Shown here: positions 8,591-16,393 of the stretch, one piece after another
How positions within the stretch are numbered: position 1 is the first letter of the stretch
How the letters are laid out: every line of letters starts with the position of its first letter
Assembly: GCA_964194935.1 (NCBI GenBank)
Contig: CAXMOL010000106.1
Location: 1-64,000, forward strand
Source of the DNA: JACZWZ01 sp964194935
GTDB lineage: Bacteria; Actinomycetota; Acidimicrobiia; Spongiisociales; UBA11373
Direction of reading: 5' to 3'
DNA: 64,000 bases
Made by a program: the position numbers and the translations under genes
The notes under the pieces: generated by a model
Database searches by the model: none
What the model was told of the DNA's origin: nothing
Seen by the model: the letters and a program-made list of their open reading frames with translations, nothing else

Positions 8591-10341
8591 CAGCTCTTGA
8601 GCTTCCACAGCCCTTGGTAGCGCTCGACCCAGCGTTCGGTCGTCTTGGTGCCATCCGGGTAGGTGATGTAGCGGTACACGGTCACGGTCCAGCCGGGTGA
8701 TCCCTTCTGGAATACGGTCCCCGATGGTGCGTCGTTGGGAACGCAGCCACCATCTTTGATGCCGCTGTGGTTGTACCGACCCGACAGCCCGGCTTCGACA
8801 TCGATCCCACCGTTGTCTCCGTAGAACTTTACGGTGATCGAAGTGTCGGTGTGTGATGTCTCGATCACGATCACCGAATCGGTGTTGTTGCGAAACACCA
8901 GGTCCGGGTTGGGGAAACCCAGCGTGGCTTCGCGGCCCTCGGGGTAGCGGCTGAACCAAGCTGTGTGTTTGAAGTGGTAGACGTCTTCGACGCCGGAGAA
9001 GAAGATTGCGTTGTACATGGTGGTGGTGAATTGACTCGTCCCACCGCCGATGCAAATCGGGCCCTCGTCCACGATTTCGCCGCGCAAAAGAGCTCCGGCG
9101 CACACGTAGCCGTTCCTGACGAAGCGCTGCCCGACGTGTGCGTTCAAGGAGAAGACCTCGCCGGGCATCACCCAAGCGCCGTCCACGTCGTCGGCGATCT
9201 GTTGGATGTTGGTCACCCTCGCCTGGCAGCACGAGTGGTGGGTGGTGAACTCGCCGATCAGTTCCTTTACACCAAAGGCCTCGACGTCAGCGGTGGATAG
9301 ATCCGCTTCCCGTCCGGCGTGATAGGGCATCTCAGCTACCCGGGTATCAACGTTGACCGCGGTCCATGCAGCCTCGACCAAACCAGTTGGATCCGGCTCC
9401 TGGACCGGAACGCTGGGGGTGACAGAAACGACGTCTTCGACCTCATCGATGACGAGCTCGGCGTCCGACGGATCCGTTTCGAGATACGGCGCAAAGGCGG
9501 CGATGTAGTTGAGAACGGTGCCGTCATCAAACTTCATCTCGAATTTCGGTACCCCGTCCTCGGTGTCGTCGAGGCGTTGCACGATCAGTGCGTCGGCCAG
9601 GACAGAACGGGGGATGTTGATTTCCCGACCCAATTCGGTCGCTTGCAGTGTTACGGGTCCGGCGAGAATTGTGGCAATCCGATCGACGACTGCATCGATA
9701 TCGGCTTCACCGAGAACAGCCTGGATTTGCCTAGTGGGCAACTCGATGGCGCTGCGGGAGCGATCTGTGAGGACCGCGTCGACTGCCGCGACGGCCATGT
9801 CCATCTCGATGCCGGTGCCGCTGCGTGGGTATGAGTACACGATCGACCCGTCGTCGACCGAGACGTCACCGGGGTGCGCCGGATCCGAAATGCCGTTCAT
9901 CTGCCAGTCGAGGATCGCTGCCTCGAGCGCTGCGGCGTCGTAGGTATACGGGGTAGCGATCTCGGCGTCGGCGTTGCCGAAGTGACCGAGCCACCAGCCG
10001 GCTTGGACGAATACGCTGCCGCTACGACCGTTGTCCAAGGCCGCGTCGACAATCGCGTGTTCGTCGATTTCGAATCCGACTGTCGTCGGATCAAGGCTGA
10101 AGACTCTGCCGGCCACAACGACGGGGATTGGTGTCGCGGCCAGTTCCTGTTCCATCGCTCGTACCCGCTCGAGAGCTTCGAATTCATCGAGTCCGCCGAG
10201 TTCGACACCATTTACGGTGACGTCTCCCAGGACCTCACCACCGTTGGTGGCGCGATCGATCCCGAAAAGGAATAGGGCTCCGCCGACAATCGAGCCGAGC
10301 GCGATCAGGAATCCGAGTAGCAGGCGGTTGGAACGAGTCAC
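8587..10341 (-). CDS. VanW-family protein with YoaR-like repeats
   Basis: A 584-residue cell-envelope protein. Residues 8-28 form a single N-terminal membrane helix. It is followed by two YoaR-like putative peptidoglycan-binding regions, each with patterns such as DVTVNGVELGGLDEFEA. The VanW domain is the C-terminal 250 residues, including WVMPGEVFSLNAHVGQR, ICIGGGTSQFTTTMYNAIFFSG and TLGFPNPDLVFRN. VanW proteins occur in some vancomycin-resistance clusters, but most, like this one, lie elsewhere and have no proven activity; a role in cell-wall handling is inferred. The start is a GTG at 10341, and the C terminus ends in cysteine. Confidence 0.88.
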   Translation of the reverse strand: MTRSNRLLLGFLIALGSIVGGALFLFGIDRATNGGEVLGDVTVNGVELGGLDEFEALERVRAMEQELAATPIPVVVAGRVFSLDPTTVGFEIDEHAIVDAALDNGRSGSVFVQAGWWLGHFGNADAEIATPYTYDAAALEAAILDWQMNGISDPAHPGDVSVDDGSIVYSYPRSGTGIEMDMAVAAVDAVLTDRSRSAIELPTRQIQAVLGEADIDAVVDRIATILAGPVTLQATELGREINIPRSVLADALIVQRLDDTEDGVPKFEMKFDDGTVLNYIAAFAPYLETDPSDAELVIDEVEDVVSVTPSVPVQEPDPTGLVEAAWTAVNVDTRVAEMPYHAGREADLSTADVEAFGVKELIGEFTTHHSCCQARVTNIQQIADDVDGAWVMPGEVFSLNAHVGQRFVRNGYVCAGALLRGEIVDEGPICIGGGTSQFTTTMYNAIFFSGVEDVYHFKHTAWFSRYPEGREATLGFPNPDLVFRNNTDSVIVIETSHTDTSITVKFYGDNGGIDVEAGLSGRYNHSGIKDGGCVPNDAPSGTVFQKGSPGWTVTVYRYITYPDGTKTTERWVERYQGLWKLKSC

Positions 10342-10384
10342 GGAGGCGGGATTGTACTGAGCCGGAGGGGTTGCGGGTTAGGAA

Positions 10385-10849
10385 TCAGTCGGCCGAGATG
10401 TTGCGCACCATGCGCTCTCCGTGACCTGATGCCTTTACGTTCCGCTTGGCGTGTTCGACATCGCCTGAGGGCCCTATCACGAAGGTTGAGCGGATCAATC
10501 CCTCGTATTCCCTGCCGTAGTTCTTCTTGATCCCCCACGCGCCGTAAGAGGATGCAACGGCGTGGTCTTCGTCGGATAGCAGGGGGAATGGAAGATCGTG
10601 TTTGGCGTGGAATTTGGCGAGCTTGGTGACCGGGTCGGGGCTGATGCCGGCGACCTTCCACCCTGCTTCGAGGAAGAGATCATGGCGGTCGCGCAAGTCA
10701 CAGGCCTGGGTCGTGCATCCGGGGGTGAAGGCTTTCGGGTAGAAGTAGAGGAGCAGGTGCGATCCCGAGAAGTCGGTGAGGGCCGTCGGTTTGCCCTCGT
10801 GGTCGGAGAGGGTGAACTCTGGAGCCCGATCGCCGGCTTCGATGGTCAT
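10385..10849 (-). CDS. bcp: thioredoxin-dependent peroxiredoxin, Bcp type
   Basis: A 154-residue atypical 2-Cys peroxiredoxin that reduces hydroperoxides in the cytoplasm using thioredoxin. The active site is FYPKAFTPGCTTQACDLRD, with the peroxidatic cysteine in PGCT and the resolving cysteine five residues later, the CX4C arrangement of Bcp/PrxQ. The open frame extends 31 codons further upstream, but the ATG at 10849 is preceded by AGGAG at eight bases and gives the standard Bcp N terminus (MTIEAGDRAPEF). It follows rlmN on the same strand after a 49-base gap. Confidence 0.93.
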   Translation of the reverse strand: MTIEAGDRAPEFTLSDHEGKPTALTDFSGSHLLLYFYPKAFTPGCTTQACDLRDRHDLFLEAGWKVAGISPDPVTKLAKFHAKHDLPFPLLSDEDHAVASSYGAWGIKKNYGREYEGLIRSTFVIGPSGDVEHAKRNVKASGHGERMVRNISAD

Positions 10850-10898
10850 GAGCTCTACTCCTGTGTGGCGGACTCGGAGTCTGGTCGATCCGGCATTG

Positions 10899-11927
10899 CT
10901 ATTCCGAAGCCGTGCGAACCCGTAGCTGGCCGCAGGCTGCATCGATTTCTGAGCCGCGCGTATTTCGAAGCGTCACGTTTGCGCCCTGGCGCCCGATCTC
11001 GTCGACGAACTGATGGATCCGGGCGTCGGGAGGCCGCTGTTGCGGTGCCAGTGGAGTCGGATTCATGGGGATGATGTTGATGTGTGCCCTGAGGTCACGA
11101 GCGATGGCGGCGAGGGCCCTTGCCTGGTCGGGCGTGTCGTTTATCCCGTCCATCAACGTCCACTCCAATGTGACCCGTCGACCCTTGCCTTGGGTAAAGC
11201 GCCGCACTGCGGCGAGCAAATCATCGATCGGGTACCGAGCATTGAGCGGAACGAGCGATTCTCGCAGTTCGTCGTTGGCGGCATGAAGGCTCAAGGCGAG
11301 GGTCACCGGCCAGGGCTCGTCTGCCAGTTGATTGATTCCGGGAACAACGCCGACCGTCGAGACGGTGATCGACCGTGCCGACATCCCCATCACCTCGACG
11401 AGGCGTCTTATGGCTTCTCGCACCCTCTTGTAGTTGGCGAGTGGTTCGCCCATCCCCATGAACACCACGTTGGACACGCGTTGCGGTGAGCCTTCCATGG
11501 GGTGGTCGCGCAATGATGCCGTCGCATAGGCCACCTGCGCGGCGATTTCTCCCGCCTGGAGATGACGTTCGAAACCGAACTGACCGGTTGCGCAGAAGGT
11601 GCAGGCCATTGCACACCCTGCCTGGCTGCTGATGCACAGCGTTGTGCGACGTGGGTACCCCATCAGGACCGCCTCTATGGCGGCTCCATCTGGAGCTCGG
11701 AACAACCACTTGCGGGTGCGGCCGCCGTCGGCCGATTGTTCGAGCTCGACCGAAAAGGGCCAGTGGGTTGGTCCGAGACGATCCCGGATCTGGGCCGGGA
11801 GATTGGTCATGTCGCTCGGTTCGAGCACCGGGTGTTCGTAGAGCCACTCTCGCACCTGATCGGTGCGGTAGCCGGGTTCATCTCCAAGCAGGTCACCCAG
11901 CTCCTCGGGAGCGATGAGGTAGGGCAA
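10899..11927 (-). CDS. rlmN: dual-specificity RNA methyltransferase RlmN
   Basis: A 342-residue radical-SAM enzyme that methylates C2 of A2503 in 23S rRNA and A37 in some tRNAs. The iron-sulfur cysteines are in GCAMACTFCATGQFGFERH (CX3CX2C), and the RlmN family patterns VVFMGMGEPLANY and TVSTVGVVPGI follow, with SLHAAND after them. The C-terminal cysteine needed for the methyl-enzyme intermediate lies in DAACGQLR. The HhH protein gene ends three bases upstream, so the two may share a transcript. Confidence 0.96.
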   Translation of the reverse strand: MPYLIAPEELGDLLGDEPGYRTDQVREWLYEHPVLEPSDMTNLPAQIRDRLGPTHWPFSVELEQSADGGRTRKWLFRAPDGAAIEAVLMGYPRRTTLCISSQAGCAMACTFCATGQFGFERHLQAGEIAAQVAYATASLRDHPMEGSPQRVSNVVFMGMGEPLANYKRVREAIRRLVEVMGMSARSITVSTVGVVPGINQLADEPWPVTLALSLHAANDELRESLVPLNARYPIDDLLAAVRRFTQGKGRRVTLEWTLMDGINDTPDQARALAAIARDLRAHINIIPMNPTPLAPQQRPPDARIHQFVDEIGRQGANVTLRNTRGSEIDAACGQLRVRTASE

Positions 11928-11930
11928 GGA

Positions 11931-12290
11931 TCAGTCAGCAGTCAGGTCTGCGGCTTGTCGAATCCAGTCGGCGGCCTTCTCATTGGCGACCTCGGCCGTT
12001 GACGCGACCTCGGCCGCGGATGCCGAGCCGAGAGCCGAGAACGTCGTTATGCCTGACTGCTCCAGGCGCGCCCGGTAGACGGGTCCGATGCCCTTAACTT
12101 GCGAGAGGTCGTCGTCGGTGGTCTGCAGAGCAGTTGGGGGACCGGGAGCAACCCGAAAGGCCGGAGCCTCGGCGGGGGTGACCGGAACGGTTTCGGGGCC
12201 TAGTAGTCGGTCCTTTACCAGCCAGATAACGGCAGCGATACCGGCTCCGACTCCGATGGCGTATCCACCCAATTTGGTTATGCGGCGCAT
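11931..12290 (-). CDS. small membrane-anchored helix-hairpin-helix protein
   Basis: A 119-residue protein with an N-terminal membrane helix (residues 8-25) and a C-terminal helix-hairpin-helix domain. The diagnostic hairpin is LSQVKGIGPVYRARLEQ, followed by GITTFSALGSASAAEVA, as in small proteins that carry the fold of ribosomal-protein-fused or polymerase-like HhH domains. A proline-rich linker joins the two parts. HhH domains usually bind DNA without sequence preference, but anchored forms like this one are uncharacterised. It lies upstream of rlmN with three bases between them. Confidence 0.75.
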   Translation of the reverse strand: MRRITKLGGYAIGVGAGIAAVIWLVKDRLLGPETVPVTPAEAPAFRVAPGPPTALQTTDDDLSQVKGIGPVYRARLEQSGITTFSALGSASAAEVASTAEVANEKAADWIRQAADLTAD

Positions 12291-12327
12291 GCTCCAAGTG
12301 TACGACCGTGGGATCTGGGGGCGAATG

Positions 12328-13920
12328 TCATTCGCCGGCGGCGGTGGCTGTACTCACACGTGGGTCGGCCGCGGCGGTCCTAACCCCATCAGCGTCGATG
12401 GCTATCACTGAAACGGGGCCCCAACCGGGGGTGTTGGCCGGCCCCGGCAGGATCGTATGACCTAGCGCGCCCAGGCCGGTGATGACGTGTTCCGGCATCC
12501 CGGATTCGACCTGAACAGCAGGCCCTTCGTCGGTGCCCTCGATACTCCACCTTGGGAGTGCCTGGGCTTCGATCGGGTCGAGTTCGGCGATCAGCATGGC
12601 GGCCACCATCTGTGCGAGGTATTGCGGTTGTTGGTCACCCCCGCGAGTCCCAAGGATGAGCGCAGGTTCGTCGCCTCTGGTCCACAGTGTCGGCGCCAAG
12701 GTGTGTAGTGGTCGCTTGCCGGGCCCTGCTTCATTGGGGTGTCCTGCGGTCACCGAGAAACCTGCGGCGCGGTTGTGGAGAAATACCCCGGTCGAGCCGG
12801 CGGAGATCCGGCTGCCGATGCCGAAGTAGTTGGACTGGATGCATGAGACCGCCATGCCGTCGGCGTCGATTGCGCAGAAAAAGGCCGTGCCGGCTGGGCC
12901 TGGAGTCGGTTCTGGCCAGTCGGCGACTGCGTTGGGAGCGATAGCCTGGAGACGCTGATCCAGCCGTTCGGAAGCTAGATATTCAGAGAGTTCCCATGGA
13001 AGGTGATCCGGATCTGCGACCACGTCGTTTCGTTCCCAGGCGAAGGCTCGATAGGCCTCTATCACCGCGTGATGGAAAGCGGGATCAGTCGCATCGGCTG
13101 GTGGGCCGAGTCGTTCCAGCACCCAGGCGGCAGCGAGCGTGATGTACCCCTGGCTGTTCGGCGGGATGGTCCAGCCGGTGAGGCCGAACACATCGATACT
13201 CAGTGGTTCGACCCAATCAACGTCATTGGCGGCGAGGTCCTCGGTGGTGAGCACGCCCTCCGTGGCCTTGGCGACCGCTGCGGCGATGCTGCTCTCATAA
13301 AACCCCGCTCGCCCGTCTGTGGCGATGGTTTCCAACGTTGCCGCTAGGTCTCGTCGTCGGAGAGTTGCGCCAGCTCTGGGGGGTGTGCCGTCGGGGTACA
13401 GGGCTTCCGCCGACGGTTGACCAACGAGGGAGTCCGCCAACCGTTCGAGCGTTTCGGCGAACTCAACCGATACTTCGAAGCCCTCTTCACCCAATGCGAT
13501 CGCATCCGCCAGAACTGCCCTGAAGTCGAGCCGTCCGTGTCGATCCTGTAGTGCCGCCCATCCGTCGACGCATCCCGGTACCGAGATTGTGGACGTTCCG
13601 TAGGTGGGCATTCGAGTATGTCCTGCCTCCCGTAGCGCCGCTGCGCTGAGACCCGATCCACCCCTGCCGCTCGCATTGAGCACGTCGGGTCGATCCATCC
13701 CGGGTTGGTGGACGATGGCAAAGAGGTCCCCGCCGATTCCGCATGTCGATGGGAGCACCACTCCGAGGACTGCGTTGGCCGCAATTACTGCATCGGCGGC
13801 CGAACCGCCCGCGTCCATTGCTCGCAGCGCGGCGGCGGTTGCTTCATGGTGGGGGGTCACGGCAACTGCGCCGGTACCGGAGTAGCTGGAGATCTTGGGC
13901 GTCAAGGCGTGAGGCTCCAT
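12328..13920 (-). CDS. ggt: gamma-glutamyltransferase family protein (YwrD-like)
   Basis: A 530-residue Ntn-hydrolase that should self-cleave into two subunits and transfer or hydrolyse gamma-glutamyl groups. The N-terminal region has AMDAGGSAADAVIAANAVLGVV and STCGIGGDLFAIV. The probable nucleophile is the threonine in AGTAFFCAIDADGMAVS. In classical enzymes this reads T-T-H-Y/F-S; here the second and third positions are A and F, as in the YwrD-like branch. QSNYFGIGSRI and RAAGFS follow. No signal peptide is visible, so it is probably cytoplasmic, unlike the periplasmic E. coli enzyme. The true substrate is uncertain. Confidence 0.87.
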   Translation of the reverse strand: MEPHALTPKISSYSGTGAVAVTPHHEATAAALRAMDAGGSAADAVIAANAVLGVVLPSTCGIGGDLFAIVHQPGMDRPDVLNASGRGGSGLSAAALREAGHTRMPTYGTSTISVPGCVDGWAALQDRHGRLDFRAVLADAIALGEEGFEVSVEFAETLERLADSLVGQPSAEALYPDGTPPRAGATLRRRDLAATLETIATDGRAGFYESSIAAAVAKATEGVLTTEDLAANDVDWVEPLSIDVFGLTGWTIPPNSQGYITLAAAWVLERLGPPADATDPAFHHAVIEAYRAFAWERNDVVADPDHLPWELSEYLASERLDQRLQAIAPNAVADWPEPTPGPAGTAFFCAIDADGMAVSCIQSNYFGIGSRISAGSTGVFLHNRAAGFSVTAGHPNEAGPGKRPLHTLAPTLWTRGDEPALILGTRGGDQQPQYLAQMVAAMLIAELDPIEAQALPRWSIEGTDEGPAVQVESGMPEHVITGLGALGHTILPGPANTPGWGPVSVIAIDADGVRTAAADPRVSTATAAGE

Positions 13921-13990
13921 GGCGGGTATGTGGGTACCCAGTATCCCGTATCCAGCAACATCAGATGGAAGCCTGGCGCCTGGTTGCGGG

Positions 13991-14602
13991 CTACGGGCGC
14001 CCGATCCTCCGGTTTACCGCGTTGAGCACGGCACGTACCGCCGTTTCTGACTCGTCTCCGCTGCTCAATGCGGATCCAACGGACATTTCCTCGCCACGCT
14101 CGCCTGTTGCGACGACGACTGCAACGATCACCGTCTTCATCCCGATGGCGGGATTGCCTATCGAATCCAGGGCCAAGACGTCGTCCCCGAGGAGTGATTC
14201 GATGGCCCGCAGTGCCGCCTCGCCGACCAGGCGCAGCCGAGCCGACTGCGCCGCGGGGCCGGTGGCGGTCCCGGCGTACTCCTCGCCGTGCCACCCCAAT
14301 GTCACCGCAACCGTTGTGCGTGGCCCCTCGGGAATCTCGTGGACGCCCATGATTGCCGGCCGATCATCGTCGGCGGCGATCGAATCCAGCCCGATCTGCA
14401 CTACTGAGATGACACGCCGATCGAGCGTGATACCGAATCGGGCGAGCGCCACCGTCTGCACGTCGCGAACGACCTGCTTTGGCGCCTTTTGCGGAGACGC
14501 GAGCACGTGGACCTCGGTCACATCATCGCCTTCAGTCGCAACCCTGACTGCGGTGATCGAGGGGAGCCGTGCCAACGTCTCTTCCAGCTCTTGCGTGTCC
14601 AT
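13991..14602 (-). CDS. conserved-looking protein of unknown function
   Basis: A 203-residue soluble protein that I cannot assign to a family. It alternates strands and helices, with an N-terminal half rich in hydrophobic beta patterns (ITAVRVATEG, TEVHVLAS) and a second half with TTVAVTLGWHGEEYAG and MKTVIVAVVVATGERGEE. The repeated strand-helix pattern suggests two related small domains. The open frame begins at 14644, but ATG at 14602 has GGAAGGG nine bases upstream and is preferred. It is divergent from the leader and HD-domain genes at 14.7-17.6 kb, which makes a shared regulatory region possible. Confidence 0.65.
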   Translation of the reverse strand: MDTQELEETLARLPSITAVRVATEGDDVTEVHVLASPQKAPKQVVRDVQTVALARFGITLDRRVISVVQIGLDSIAADDDRPAIMGVHEIPEGPRTTVAVTLGWHGEEYAGTATGPAAQSARLRLVGEAALRAIESLLGDDVLALDSIGNPAIGMKTVIVAVVVATGERGEEMSVGSALSSGDESETAVRAVLNAVNRRIGRP

Positions 14603-14660
14603 CGAGAGCAACCCTTCCACCACAAAGCGTAGCCAACCGGACACCCTCTGTCACTCCGGC

Positions 14661-14997
14661 CAACCGGGCAGCACACGTAGTACGGAATCCAGGTATTGTG
14701 TCGGTGGGCGGACGTCATCCCCTGACCCGGGGGTGCGTCCGCTTTGTTGTGTTCAAGGGGCCTCTGGCCAGCTTGGACCGGTAGCGGGAGGGTCGTGAGA
14801 CCGCCCCATTTGGCGTGTGCCCCGTGGCACACATTGACAAGTGAAGGTGGGCATTGATCGTGCCGATGGAGACATTGACACGGTCAGCGACCCCGGGTTG
14901 CCCGGGTCACCTGTACGGCTAGCCCTCGACGAGTGAAGCGGATATCCACTGCGAAAGCGGTGAGACTTCTCCAGAAAGGGAACCGGAGGTGATTCAA
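14661..14997 (+). other. 337-base non-coding region with several hairpins, probable leader of the HD-domain operon
   Basis: No convincing long gene lies here. Hairpins can be read on the plus strand: a 7-bp stem at 14708-14714/14736-14742 with inner C/G pairs; GTGTGCC/GGCACAC at 14815-14821/14826-14832; and CACTGC-GAAA-GCGGTG at 14947-14962, closed by a GNRA loop. A further TCTCC segment around 14970 can pair with GGAGG, the ribosome site of the 22-codon ORF. The arrangement resembles a structured 5' leader. I could not match it to a known riboswitch class. Confidence 0.45.
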
Positions 14998-15066
14998 ATG
15001 GTTGACCGTGGGAAGAAGACCAGTGAGATCTGCCGGCAGTACAGCATGGGCTGGCGTGTCGGCTAA
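14998..15066 (+). CDS. possible 22-residue leader peptide
   Basis: ATG at 14998 is preceded by a strong GGAGGTGA ribosome site at a suitable distance and opens a 22-codon frame ending in TAA. The peptide is basic at the start (MVDRGKKTSEICRQ) and ends in MGWRVG. It lies 31 bases before the ATG of the first HD-domain gene, which itself lacks a clear ribosome site, so it may be a leader peptide coupled to that gene. No similarity is known to me, and the small size makes chance possible. Confidence 0.4.
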   Translation: MVDRGKKTSEICRQYSMGWRVG

Positions 15067-15097
15067 GTGACTGACCCGGGCGGCCCGCTACCTGCTT

Positions 15098-16393
15098 ATG
15101 AACTCAAAACAGATCGACCGTAGAACCGCAATTCTTGCCGCCGTATCGGCTGGGGCGGGTGCGGTTGTAGTCGTTGTGCTCTTCGTTCTTCAAAGCGACC
15201 CTCACCCTCTCTGGTTGTGGGGGACCTTTGCCGTCGCTTTTGTAATCCTGGAATTCTGGTCGGTCGAGGTAAACGACCGCCTCTTTATCTCGTCCTCGAT
15301 CATGGTTGCGTTCAGCGGCATGGTTATTTTCGATCGGGACAGCGCAGTGCTGGCCGTCACCCTCATGGCTGCCGTCGCGGTACTTCACCCCGAGGACCTC
15401 CGTCTGCGGAGATGGCGCCAGCCTGCCTACAACTTTGGCCAGTTGGTGCTGTCCACGGCCATCGGTGCGCTGGTTCTATACCCCTTCTTGCCCCAGAGCA
15501 CTCTGCTCATCTCCGACGTTCCGGTGCTGGTCGGCGGGGCCGCGCTGGCGTCCCTTGTCTACAACTGGGTCAACTTTCGTCTGGTCGCCCTGTACGTGAA
15601 AGTGGCCTACCCGGATCGTTCTCTCCGGCCTTGGTCCCGGATGTTGGCCAATCATCTGGTTCACGCCGTGCTGGGGGCCTACGGGGCCTTGATCGGAGCC
15701 GCCTATCTGCTGGTCGGCCCTGCGGCACTGCCGATGGTCGTCGGCACTTTCCTGATCGGACACTCAGGTTTTGCCGTCTATTCCCGGATGCGGCAGGCCC
15801 ACGAGGACACGGTGAGCGGATTCGTAAAGGCGGTCGAGGCACTTGACCCGTATACCAAGGGGCACACCGAACGCGTTGCCCAGTTCTGTCGAATGGCCGG
15901 AGAACGTCTTGGGCTCGATCCGGATCAGCTCGAAGTGCTGCGATGGGCCGCGCTGATTCACGACGTGGGAAAACTCGCCGCTCCGCCGGATCTGATCAGC
16001 AAGGAAGGCCCGCTCGGGGATGATGAGAAAGCCAGGCTTGAGCGAAGCGTGCGAGTCGTCGAGGAGTTGTTGGGCCAGGTTGACTTCCTTGCGGCTGCGG
16101 TCGCTGCTATCTCGAGAAGTGAGGTCCCCGAGATCCCTCGTCCGATCATTGCCCGGATATTGGGTGCGGCGGACGATTTCGACTTGATGACCAGCACCCG
16201 GTCGTATCGATCGGCTCGATCCCAGTCGGCTGCGTTCGAACAGCTCCGCGCAGATGAGAGGCGACACGGTGTCGACGTCGTGACAGGCCTCATCGAGACC
16301 GTTGCGAGTGGCGAAGTCGTGTACGGACCTCCGGACGAAGAGACCTTCGCCGAGGTCGAGCGTCTGGTGCAAGAGAGGTCTCGTCGTGCGTAG
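15098..16393 (+). CDS. membrane protein with C-terminal HD phosphohydrolase domain
   Basis: A 431-residue protein with about six membrane helices (residues 10-220) and a cytosolic HD domain. The domain has EALDPYTKGHTERVAQFC, which carries the first metal histidine, and AALIHDVGKLAAPP with the HD pair. This layout is that of HD-GYP cyclic-di-GMP phosphodiesterases, but the HHE-DG-GYP motif is missing after the HD pair, so catalytic activity is doubtful. The following gene encodes a second protein of the same design and overlaps its stop by eight bases, pointing to one operon and perhaps a heteromeric sensor. Confidence 0.8.
   Translation: MNSKQIDRRTAILAAVSAGAGAVVVVVLFVLQSDPHPLWLWGTFAVAFVILEFWSVEVNDRLFISSSIMVAFSGMVIFDRDSAVLAVTLMAAVAVLHPEDLRLRRWRQPAYNFGQLVLSTAIGALVLYPFLPQSTLLISDVPVLVGGAALASLVYNWVNFRLVALYVKVAYPDRSLRPWSRMLANHLVHAVLGAYGALIGAAYLLVGPAALPMVVGTFLIGHSGFAVYSRMRQAHEDTVSGFVKAVEALDPYTKGHTERVAQFCRMAGERLGLDPDQLEVLRWAALIHDVGKLAAPPDLISKEGPLGDDEKARLERSVRVVEELLGQVDFLAAAVAAISRSEVPEIPRPIIARILGAADDFDLMTSTRSYRSARSQSAAFEQLRADERRHGVDVVTGLIETVASGEVVYGPPDEETFAEVERLVQERSRRA

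Noticed and set aside
14834..14880. Two TTGACA boxes (14834 and 14875) as -35 elements
   Set aside because: Neither has a reasonable -10 box at 16-18 bases, so no promoter is claimed.
14841..14936. 31-codon GTG-started ORF in the HD leader
   Set aside because: It has no ribosome site and runs through strong hairpins. It looks like chance.
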